Source: Micropterix aruncella
Taxonomy: Eukaryota; Arthropoda; Insecta; Lepidoptera; Micropterigidae
Length of the DNA stretch: 64,000 bases
Reading direction: 5' to 3'
Assembly (NCBI GenBank): GCA_944548615.1
Contig: OX155953.1
Coordinates: 1,190,501 to 1,254,500, forward strand
Shown here: positions 53,881 to 64,000 of the stretch, one piece after another
Layout: each line of letters begins with the position of its first letter
Numbering within the stretch: position 1 is the first letter of the stretch
Program-made: the position numbers and the translations under genes
The notes under the pieces: generated by a model
What the model saw: the letters and a program-made list of their open reading frames with translations, nothing else
What the model was told of the DNA's origin: nothing
The model's database searches: none

Positions 53881-54925
53881 GTATATTCAAGTGGAATGGC
53901 ATGTTTTACAATATTAGTCTCGTTATTTAATAACACCTCGTAAAAAGAAAATTGTTGTTTTTTTAATTGGACTTTATTATGAAACAAATATGTGTTTTGG
54001 ATAATTAGATATTTTTTTGCATGAGATGAGATGACGTGAATAACTGAGTTAAAAGTCATTTACCACCTTTTTTATTAAGACCAGCTGAGACCAATCATAG
54101 AAAATCCTGCCGTTATCCCCACCTTACAAAAGTTGCTACCACTAATTCCAACTGGTTACTCGTGTGATATTGGCCTTAAATATGTCACGAGACTTTAAAA
54201 ATATCACATTCGTGCAGTCATTTATTACTGTCACTTCCACCCCAGCGTTATCAGATCGGTAGATGCTGAATTCACGCAGGTATTCTCGCCTGTTCCCTAT
54301 AAATCAACTCAGATATAGGTCCTTATGTATGCCGATGCCGTTTTTTTTCACATAGGCCAATTTGCACTTGCATGACTTCGGCTTGAGTTACAAATTGAAT
54401 GAGGATGATAAATTAAGGGTGATAGTGGATGCGAATCCGTCTCATACCAGCAGCTTTAAGTTGCGGGAAAACCTTGATTAAAGAACTACCGCTAAGCAAT
54501 ACCATTATCTATTCCTGAATCCAATCCCCTATCCCATCGTTACATTTGCCGACTTAATGGCGCAATAAATTTTAATAGACGCCTTAATGAATCCCCCGAT
54601 TACAAATGCATTTTCAGTTGCAGCGACAATTCCATTACCTTAATGAACCTTGGCATTTTGTGCAACGAATAGCAAGTATTGAAGTCGTGTACTTTTACGA
54701 GATTATTTTTGGATCGATAGGATAACGATTTCACTTCTTTTCTTCGTCGTTCGTTCAGACCAGATTTTCTAAAATTCAGTCTTTATAAATCCTATGTCTA
54801 GATCAACAACCTTTATACATATCGACGAGAATGTATCCTGGCATCCTCAGGTAAAGGAATTTTGACAAAAAATCAATAAAGTCATCAATCCTTCCAGCGC
54901 GTGCATTTACTGCATAATCTATATA
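53881..54925. other. No gene recognised
   Basis: No open frame with a known motif and no repeat partner seen. Confidence 0.5.
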
Positions 54926-55625
54926 TCTTATATATAAAATTCTCGTGTCACAATGTTCGTTCCCGTACTCCTCCGAAACGGCTTGACCGATTCTCATGAA
55001 ATTTTGTGAGCATATTGAGTAGGTCTGAGAATCGGCCAACATCTATTTTTTATACCCCTTAGTGATAAGGGTTGTCCACCCTTAACATTTTTCTTTAATT
55101 TTTAGTCATTTTTTTAATTTCTTTATTTTTCTATTATGTCGCATTAAAAAATACATTCAACCCTAAATTTTTACCCTTTTATCACCAACCCCTATTTTTT
55201 AATAGCCATTTTAGTAATTTAATCATTTTTCATCCCCGGTCGATAACTGATCAATCGTCATTTAATTAGTTATCCCCGCCAGTTGTCTACAGGTGTCACT
55301 TCTGACCCAGTAAACAGCACGGAGTAGGGATGAGAACGAAGCCGGTCCTCTGTTTCTCTCACACAATAAGACTTCTCTCACTCCCTACACAGTTGTCGGC
55401 CATCATTATTGTTTATGCATCAAGTGTAGTAGTAACGTTGACAATTATTATTTTGCTATCTCAGTGTAACTCTCATATTACCTATTAATCATTCCTATTT
55501 TATTAATAATAATAAAATTATCAATTTAGAGTGTATTTTGCACGATTAGTTAATCAAGTGATTTTCATAACCTCAAAAGTACTCAACACGTGGCACGAGC
55601 TTCCACCAACAACGGCTTTTGTGTT

Positions 55626-56301
55626 GTAAGTATACTTTTTTTTATTTATATCGAAAATGTTGTTGGAAACGGTCAAAAAAGATTCGGTGGAATTTAATTT
55701 TTATTAAAATTGGGCAAACTTTTTTTTGTATTAATTTTTTTTACCATTTCTAACCATATATTTTCGATATGATTATGAAAAATAAAATTTTTCGCTTTTG
55801 TAAAACAGTCTAATGTTTACATGAATATGTAAATGAATGTGTGTACCAAATATTAAATACATTATAACTAGGGCCAAGATTCTTGCCGTGATTTCATTTT
55901 AATATTTTACAATTAATGCTCTTAAGTTTTTGACATTACGGCAAATATATTTGATATTATAAAAATGTAATTTTAATTTTATTTTATTAAAAAAATGACA
56001 TTTAACAATTAAGATTTTCATAGTTTCCAAAAATTTGAATCAATCATTATGAATCTTTTTTTTGAAATATCGATGGAAATATTGGTTGTATGAGAAAATT
56101 ATAAGAGAGTTTTTTTTTGGTGAAATTTAATTTTTTACAACTTTTGTCTAAAAATTTTTTTCATAAAATTTATATTTTTGCTATAATTTCATAAATTCAA
56201 ACTAATCATTTCAAAACTGCGGCAAAAATCCTGGCCCTAATTATACCTTTAACATTTTTCATCATTAAGTAATTTAATTAATTCTATTTATGTGTGTTTA
56301 G
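55626..56301 (+). other. Probable intron in the Helitron leader
   Basis: GTGTT|GTAAGTATAC is a strong 5' splice site, and a pyrimidine/T-rich end TATTTATGTGTGTTTAG lies at 56285-56301, eleven bases before the ATG at 56313. The interval is AT-rich, without an open frame, in contrast to the leader 55300-55620. An alternative acceptor is CAG at 56307. Confidence 0.45.
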
Positions 56302-56312
56302 TACAGTGAGCA

Positions 56313-56522
56313 ATGCCAAGAAAACGCAAAGGGACTGATTTGAGCCGTAATACAAGTAAATCTCGAAGCTTGGGAAAAAGAAGATCCGAAAGAACCGAAG
56401 AACAAATCCAGCAACAAAATACTGATGCACGTGTCAGAATCGCGCAATTGCGTCAAGAAGAGTCAGAAGATACACGAGCTGAACGCAATGAAGTACGCCA
56501 AATCGAACTGCATCTGATTTAA
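56313..56522 (+). pseudogene. Helitron Rep/helicase, N-terminal 69 codons
   Basis: MPRKRKGTDLSRNTSKSRSL, then KRRSERTEEQIQQQN and RIAQLRQEESEDTRAERNEV. A basic start followed by a charged, coiled, RSRR-E-------R-R-A-LR-E-----R--R repeat is the typical beginning of insect Helitron proteins. It ends in TAA, which overlaps the next ATG by one base (TAATG), at the point where the Rep domain has been lost. Confidence 0.75.
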
Positions 56523-57967
56523 TGAATACTGAAATGAATCGTGAACTGCAGTACAGCACTGTAGAAATGGCAGCGATTGTTGCCCGCAATGTCCCACTAA
56601 TGAATGAGGAACAAATAACCATTTATGATCGCATTATGCTCGCAGTTTCAGCTGGACAAGGTGGGTTCTTCTTTTTGGATGCACCGGGTGGAACTGGCAA
56701 AACATTCGTTATTTCGCTAATTCTTGCTGAAATACGATCAAATAATGGCATCGCGTTGGTCGTGGCATCATCGGGCATTGCAGCAACTTTATTGGATGGA
56801 GGCAGAACAGCTCATTCAGTATTTAAGCTGCCACTAAATATTCAGAATAACCCTGACGCAGTATGCAACATTAAGAAACAATCGTCCATGGCCACCGTGC
56901 TGAAACAGTGTAAAATTATCATCTGGGATGAATGTACTATGGCACACAAACATTCGCTTGAGGCGTTGAACAGGACATTGAAAGATATTAAAAACAACGA
57001 CAAACTATTTGGCGGAACTCTGTTGGTCCTTTCAGGTGATTTCAGGCAAACGCTTCCAGTCATTCCACGTTCAACATACGCTGATGAGATCAACGCTTGC
57101 TAAAAATCATCTCCATTGTGGCGTAATGTTGAAAAAGTACAGCTGAAAGTAAATATGCGCGTTCAAATGCTTCAAGATCCATCCGCTGAAACATTTTCAA
57201 AACAACTCTTAGATATCGGTGATGGAAAAGTTGCTATAGATGAAACTGGATACGTAAAATTACCGACCGATTTCTGCACAATCGCTGATTCGCAAGATAC
57301 TCTCATTGAACAAATATTTCCCGATGTACACACACAGTACATAAATCATGAGTGGCTTGCAGAAAGAGCAATTTTAGCGGCAAAAAATGTAGACGTTGAC
57401 AATTTAAATCTGAAGATACAAATGTTGTAACCAGGGAACTTGGTATCATATAAATCTATTGATACAGTTTGCGACGACAGCGAAGCAGTAAATTTTCCCA
57501 CAGAGTTTTTGAACTCACTGGATTTGCCAGGCATCCCACCGCATAATTTACAATTAAAGGTTGGATCTGCGATTATCTTGCTTCGTAATTTGAACCCGCC
57601 CCGGCTGTGCAACGGTACGCGATTAGTCATTCAAAAATTAATGAAAAACGTGATCGAAGCCAGCATTTTAAATGGCAAGTTCCGAGGTGAAAATATATTA
57701 ATACCACGGATTCCTATTATACCTACAGATGTGCCAATTCAATTCAAACGTATTCAGTTTCCGATTAGATTGGCATTTGCAATGACAATCAACAAATCCC
57801 AAGGTCAAACGATGTCTATTTGTGGCTTAGATTTGAGAACACCATGTTTTTCACACGGACAATTATACGTGGCATGCTCTCGAGTGGGTAAACCATCCAG
57901 TTTGTTTGTGTTAGCTAAAGATGGACTAACAAAAAATATTGTTCACGCTATAGCATTAAGAGATTGA
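56522..57967 (+). pseudogene. Helitron Pif1-type helicase, C-terminal part, two stops
   Basis: A single frame of 482 codons with TAA at 57101-57103 and 57428-57430. In order: Walker A APGGTGKT at residues 54-61, motif Ia VASSGIAATLL near 81-91, Walker B IIIWDECTM near 132-140, LSGDFRQTLPVI near 170-181, SSPLWRNV, RVQML, GELV-like [37 protein letters not shown] and YVACSRVG. All are standard SF1 Pif1/Helitron helicase motifs and face a 5'-3' DNA-unwinding role in intact elements. Both stops replace ordinary positions, with no frameshift, so decay is mild. Not a host PIF1: the Helitron termini enclose it. Confidence 0.9.
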
Positions 57968-58220
57968 TATTGTTTGTTAGTGTTACTGTCGTAATTGTTT
58001 AATTAATGATATATAATTTTAAGGAATAAATTATAATAACTTAAAAATAATGTTTGCCTTTTGTTTTTTTTATATTCCCTCATCGTTCACAGTGCTCCAT
58101 GCCTATTTCACGCATATACCACATTCTTACACACTTACAATAAGTAAGCTATTTTTTGTCTACACTAGAAATTACTTAAAAATTATTTATATGGCAAAAC
58201 AACGTTTGCCGGGTCAGCTA

Positions 58221-58930
<710 letters not shown>

Positions 58931-59672
58931 TTTATATTAAATGTCAAATATTTTTTGAATTTCTTCCATTTAGTTAGGATGCATTCCAAAAGAAAATGAG
59001 CAATCGTTAGTACGACGCGCCCTGGATGTTAGGCGCTTTAGTAAAACAAGTTTTTTACAGCACATTAACTTGGCGCCCCTTAAATTGCCGTCCTGGGCAG
59101 GTACCCTCCCCCCCTCCCCCCCCCCCCCCCCACTAGATCCTGGTGAGGGGAGGTACCTGGTGGTGCCGAACATGAAAAACAATACCACTACCTCTTTTCA
59201 AAAGTGTTCTCTCACAGACTTTCACTGCCGCCCCAGGAAAACCTTTTATTGGCATCTTCGGTATTCTTCGACCTATTTTACTAATTCTTTTGCAGGACCG
59301 ACAGCTGGCCACTGATTCTCTGCTCTTTACATGCGCTAGTGGGCTACGCTCGGCACGTTTTTAAAATAGCTGAAATCCCATTTACCAGATAACTAAGTGA
59401 TCTTAAATGACCTTCTCCTCATAATCCAAATTTACCTTTCAGAAATCCTAGTCCCCAATCCCTCTCTTTCCACCTATTGCTATGAAGCACCACTTAGTTT
59501 GTTTACTGTCGTATATAATATATATTATAATATTACATGTAATGGAGGCTTTATAAATATATTTTTTTTATAATTTCGTTACTTACCCTTTTATTTATTT
59601 ATTTATTATGGCAATGGAAAGAGATTGCAACAAGCGCAACACGAAATGAAATTAAACGAAATTAAATGAAAC
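58931..59672. other. No gene recognised; poly-C run
   Basis: C-rich run at 59106-59131. Short proline-rich frames here are due to it. AT repeats occupy 59510-59540. Confidence 0.5.
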
Positions 59673-59685
59673 TTAGGTAATATCA

Positions 59686-59882
59686 AATAAAAGACTATCG
59701 CTGTTGTTTGACACTATAAATAAGATAAAAACGAATTTACCGCGTGACGTTTGTAATACCCGACGTTTCGGCGATGTTGCAAACGCCGTTGTCCAGTCTA
59801 CCCTAGACAACGGCGGGTGCCCCATCGCTAAAAAGTGGGTTGTTACAAAATTCACACGGTAAATTCGTTTTTATCTTATTTA
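59686..59882. mobile_element. Palindromic PLE unit with 13-bp target duplication
   Basis: AAAGACTATCGCTGTTGTT, AAAACGAATTTACCGCGTG, ACCCGACGTTTCGGCG and CAAACGCCGTTGTCCAG are followed by the inverse half (CTAGACAACGGCGGG, TTCACACGGTAAATTCG, TTTATCTTATTTATTA). TTAGGTAATATCA flanks it at 59673-59685 and 59883-59895. Longer centre and more divergence than the unit at 22049. No coding region. Confidence 0.88.
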
Positions 59883-59895
59883 TTAGGTAATATCA

Positions 59896-60345
59896 TTGAT
59901 ATTAAATTGCTATATTAACATTGATATATTGATATATGAGGCATAGATTGCTCGATTCCATAGTACGTTGTCGCAGCTAGGTTTATACTACAAAACACAA
60001 CGTATATATGGCATTTATAGTTCAAAAAAATGATTAATCTTCTCTTAATGCCAGCGTTCGTGTTATGGCATTATGGCGGCGCTAGACACTGGCGCTCTAA
60101 ACACGCCTATACGGTATCCTATCTCGAAATAAAATAATAATTTATTAACAAAAGATTTTTTAAATCATATATCTTATTATTTTAATATTATTTACATAAA
60201 TATATCAAATTTTAATTTAGTATCCGAGTTTCAATTTGTAATATTTACGCACTTTAAAGTTCAGATAAACCAATAGATGGCATTCTATCACTCCGTATTA
60301 TTCCTGTGGTATAATCAGCCTATAAAGAAATGCGATAGATGGAAC
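59896..60345. mobile_element. Partial copy of the ATTGATTATAT terminal-repeat element
   Basis: GATTCCATAGTACGTTGTCG, TACTACAAAACACAACGTA, CACGCCTATACGGTATCCTA and GTATAATCAGCCTATAAAG match 13950-14275 in order. The PLE unit is inserted at or beside its left end. Confidence 0.7.
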
Positions 60346-60989
60346 TAATAATACCCACGTTATATTACGATTTCGCGCCAAAATATTATGTGTGGAATGA
60401 GGATATTCACTAATATTAGACTTACTTTTATACGAGTAAACAATCCCCGAATACGATCTAGAACACCCACGCCCAAAGGAACAGGATAATTAATTCATGA
60501 GTCTTTGTTTAAGGTGAGCCACTAGAATGTTATTTATTGTTTTTATTTTATTTGTTTCAAACATAATTATAAAACACATAAAAATGGTCATACCAAGTAA
60601 TGGTGCGAAGAAACAACGGCCTACATTCACATGACCATGCACAGCGCATACGCAACTAGGCCAAATATAGCCTGTATCTGGGCATACGACTTATTTTCTG
60701 ACTTAGGTGGAGAAGCCTAACTGACGTAGGTACTCATATAGATACATATACACATACACACATACATATACATACATACACAAATATATAAATATAACGA
60801 TCTAAATATATTTTAGTACAATTATTTTGCATTATATTACAATATAGTACATTTCGTTTAATATATTTTATCATATTATATAGTATAATAGTAAAGTTAT
60901 ACAGATTTATATTTTTTTAAAATATGACTTACAGAAGTTCGTTCTCTGTCCTTGAACGACCGTTTTTAGTACGTATATATTTGATTTAT
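60346..60989. other. No gene recognised
   Basis: ATACATAC-type repeats at 60745-60790. Nothing else recognised. Confidence 0.5.
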
Positions 60990-61310
60990 TGACTATTTCA
61001 ATTGTTAGGCTTCTGCTTTGATTATTCAACTTTTTAACTGACTATTTTAATTATTGTGTGTTTAGTAGGTAGCCATTGACTATTCTTTAATATGTTTTGT
61101 AATACGATTCTACGACGAATAACTTTTAGTTGGTTCCAAAGTTTCTTAGATACTATATATTTTTTTAAATTAATATATGTATGTAAAGTAAAGATTAAAG
61201 TAGTAATGACACTTACTACTTAAAACACAAATATTTTGACACGTCCAAGAGCGGTTTTTAGCCACCAATTGGACACGACGTAAATGTAATGTAATGTAAT
61301 GTATGTCGTC
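60990..61310 (+). mobile_element. LINE 3' untranslated region with (TGTAA)n tail, family D
   Basis: Shares GACACGTCCAAGAGCGG and CCAATTGGACACGACG with 28300-28475 and ends AAATGTAATGTAATGTAATG, a pentanucleotide tail. Confidence 0.7.
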
Positions 61311-61736
61311 AAGAAGCCATTTTTTAATATATTTTTTTAATAAAATGGTATTTTATATTTCCTTTATTTATTCATCAAGGCGGTTGAATATTTTAGGTGC
61401 TATATAGTTGAATTGCCTTTGGGCAAATGAAGAATTAACTTGAATCCTAATTGGCTCTATAAATTGCTATTGATGTCGTGTAATTATATTTCCATAACAG
61501 TTACTTGCATGTATCCACGATGCATGTTGTTGCCAAGTCTCTATCATAATTTTATGACTAGTCATGCTAGTCAATGCCACTTTACAATTGTGCAATAACC
61601 GTAATGAATCATCTTAAAATACATAGAAAAAAATCCTGGAATGCAGTAGGTTGGTGCTGCGTTTGTTCATTTACATATCTATTTATTTAACCATTACTGT
61701 GACGTTGCCACTGTTTAGTTTAATATTTATCTAATA
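61311..61736. other. No gene recognised
   Basis: Nothing recognised. Confidence 0.5.
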
Positions 61737-63560
61737 ATAATAATAAAACTAATAATAAACTCTTTATTTGCAAATAATTCTTATACAAAAAGGCGAGTAT
61801 ATTGCCACATGGCAATGTCTTACAACTAACCTAAACACAGTGGTACATTCGCGCATTGTGGAAATAAAGATTATTACATTGGTCTGCATAAAATGCAGAC
61901 CAGTAAAAGTATTCTAAAGTAAGAATACCCGGGGAGAGGAAATTGGGAAAGGAAGAGGAGAGAAAGGAAAAAACTGGTTACTTCTTAGAAAGGTAGTAAT
62001 CTGTAACGGACCTTAAGTCCATTACATGCGATCAACAAATGCATCGATTTCCAGTGAAATACACTCACCCAATTCAGCTATTATTTTGACTCGTCATCGG
62101 TGAATCAGCACGATAAAACAATACTTTTACTCGGAATATTTCGGATTGCATCATTTACCGGCCTTTATAAACCGGCGAAAAAGCAACCAAAGTATCATTC
62201 CTCGAGTGGTCATGTCTTCAGATAGCGACGGCACACTTCGGTGTCCCGGCTTCTTGGTCACATATCATTCCCCGAGTGATCACCTTCCCCCAAGGTTGCG
62301 ACGGCATATTCGGTACCCTTCTCACGAGGTGTGTCAACGAATCCGGCTCCTTGGTTTCCTTTCCTTATCCTCCCTAGTCTCGAAGCATCAGTCTGTAATC
62401 CCATAGACTCGAACCGTACCCAATACAAGATACTAGGAGCACACATACAATCCTCATCCATATACCCTTGTAACCGCAGTCGCGCATCCTTACACTCGCG
62501 CCAACATAACTTGTTCGGGAAGCGTTATAAATGGCAATATCAAACTTTCTATCAATAAATACCTTCTACTTCATTCAAAACCGCCTTTCAATACGGAGAT
62601 AACTCGTAAGTTGATACCACCACCTCACACCGAACATATTGAGATGTCAACCACAACGGGCGAACCCGTCACCGCAGGACGTTTTAACGATTCATCGTTC
62701 TATCGACCGTGCAGTGAGCGTAGAAGACTTTGGACATTACAAATCCGACGTCTAGCTACGCCACAACCCGCAAGAGACCAACGCCTTTACCGCGAGATAG
62801 CCAGTAATGTTACCTGGCGGGCCGACACTCGCGCCCTTGCTTCCAATTGTGACCAGATTTCTCCGGTCTCTCGATTGGTTCCGAGTTCGAGGTCGCTTGC
62901 GCGGTCCTCTCCCTTACGAAGCGGTGAAACGGTGTAGGTACACCGAATCTATCGCAGACCAAGGCGTCCTTTGCCCGACTCTGAACCGGGATCGGATGGC
63001 CAATGGTCATTTCAAGAGTAGTCGCCGTAAGGTAGGCAACCACCCCCGCTCTATAGGAAACAATACAGTTCCCAGACTCCCCCGACTTTTAGTCGGAGAG
63101 CACAATCGATTGGCTTGCGCCGCTCGGTGCGCAGATCGTCCAGGAGCGCCAGAGGTTTGATTCCCAGGGGAGACTGGTTGACCCAGTGTCCTACCCAGGT
63201 TCGCACCCCATGCGTGGAGGCCATCGGATGGGTGTTGACCCGTGAGTGTGACCGACCCTGAACACATGGGTCATCGTGGCCACCTCATCATGGGCCCGTT
63301 AGCTCCCAAACACCGAACAATTTGGAGTCTAGTGAGGGGTGGTCCCTCACAAATCCTTAAGGTGAGTCTTAAACGATGGTAAAGAAGGCGAGTTTCGTAT
63401 ATTTGCCGGGAGATCGTTCCAGAGTTTTGCATCATGGACACAGAAAGAGTAGGAATAGAAATCACTATTATGACACGGAATATTTAGTAAACTGTCAGAG
63501 GCTGACCGAAGTACGAGACCGTGGGAACTTAATGGTTTCAAGTTTAAGTTTCCTCTAATT
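61737..63560 (-). mobile_element. LINE 3' end (family C), interrupted at 62002-63351
   Basis: 61737-62001 is the tail and untranslated region (AATAATAATAAAACTAA, AGGCGAGTATATTGCC, GAGGAAATTGGGAAAGG). 63352-63560 resumes with the end of ORF2: GLVLRSASDSLLNIPCHNSD, SYSFCVHDAKLWNDLPANIR, PSLPSFKTHLKDL on the minus strand. The 11537-12010 copy runs continuously across the point of interruption. Confidence 0.85.
62002..63351 (+). mobile_element. 1350-bp TG...CA element with 4-bp target duplication, candidate solo LTR
   Basis: Starts TGTAACGGACC and ends GGTCCCTCACA; the ends are 11-bp imperfect inverted repeats. AATC is duplicated at 61998-62001 and 63352-63355. It contains TATAAA at 62168 and AATAAA at 62553, as an LTR promoter and poly-A site would, plus TGTAACGGACCTTAAG/TCCATTACA, a small palindrome at its left end. 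Open frames of 108-117 codons at 62611 and 62807 are not conserved in the other fragments. TG/CA ends and a 4-bp duplication suit a solo Gypsy-type LTR; a non-autonomous DNA element is the alternative. Fragments occur at 556, 1510, 19610, 43155 and 43440. Confidence 0.75.
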
Positions 63561-64000
63561 GTTTTAATTTACCATTTTTGTTAGACCTTTGAGCAGTGTT
63601 TCTTTTATGGCGTGTCCTGATCACGTTACTTTTCCCCTACTTTGACCAAATTCTATTAATGTGGGCTTTTTGTGGAGTGACCTGGCGAGGGTTAAAAAGA
63701 GCGCCTCTATGCATTACCGCGGTGGCATCTAAGCCTGTCAGAGAATAATGTCAGAGCAATAAATCACTCGCCAACCCATTATAAAACTTCATCCGGAATA
63801 ATGAATTTTGTGTGCTTCCTAATTAGTTTACTTTTATGCGCTAATACGAAAGAAAGACAGTCTATACATTAATTGGTTGCGCCTGGCAACACTGAAATTG
63901 ATGAGAAGTAATCATCGTAAGCCTCTGACCAGTTTGGTTGTCAGTCCATTTCTGATTACAACTATGATTACACTGCGGAAAAATAATGACATTTAAATTA
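63561..64000. other. No gene recognised
   Basis: Ordinary AT-rich sequence to the window end; nothing recognised. Confidence 0.5.

Noticed and set aside
53721..54059. Lysine/phenylalanine-rich frames near 53.8 kb
   Set aside because: They come from poly-A and poly-T runs.
56522..57967. Host PIF1 helicase gene
   Set aside because: It lies within Helitron termini, follows a Helitron N-terminal ORF, and lacks host-like intron-exon context.
59070..59315. Proline-rich ORF
   Set aside because: It is produced by the poly-C run; the frame has no family motif.

Overview
This window looks like a transposon-saturated stretch of an insect genome, most likely a moth or butterfly. The reasons are the AT-rich sequence, the mixture of Jockey, RTE and R1-type LINEs, Helitrons, mariner, and Penelope-like elements (PLEs), and short non-autonomous elements of the type common in Lepidoptera. 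The order-level assignment is an inference. I recognise no host protein-coding gene, no intact tRNA and no CRISPR. Almost every open reading frame with recognisable homology belongs to a mobile element, and nearly all are truncated or broken.

Layout. 1-20 kb: mariner remnants, a long dispersed TG...CA repeat in pieces, LINE C-terminal tails, Helitron copies, a (TA)160 tract, an RTE reverse transcriptase, and a mariner gene split in frame by a piggyBac-type MITE. 19-28 kb: more pieces of the TG...CA repeat (one carrying a Harbinger-type MITE), PLE pieces, a 5S-rRNA-like sequence, two tandem copies of a hairpin-bearing dispersed element, and short hairpin MITEs. 30.8-35 kb: an old LINE interrupted by a 5'-truncated R1-clade element whose 730-codon reading frame is still open, flanked by a 71-bp direct repeat. 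35-51 kb: Helitrons, PLE, hAT, LINE tails and another mariner remnant, separated by AT-rich sequence. 51.5-53.9 kb: a composite of direct and perfect inverted repeats with a gag-like ORF. 54.9-58.9 kb: two adjacent Helitrons, the first with a Pif1-type helicase gene carrying two in-frame stops. 59.7-63.6 kb: a palindromic PLE unit and a LINE interrupted by a 1350-bp TG...CA element.

The value of the window is historical. Several insertions can be read to the base because target-site duplications survive, because an uninterrupted relative lies elsewhere in the window, or because the interrupted reading frame rejoins. I do not see a new multi-gene system. The most unusual structure is the set of small PLE-derived units, some almost perfect palindromes, that carry their own 10-14 bp target duplications.

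Long gaps are listed as empty where I could see nothing. Family names rest on motifs read by eye, without database searches.
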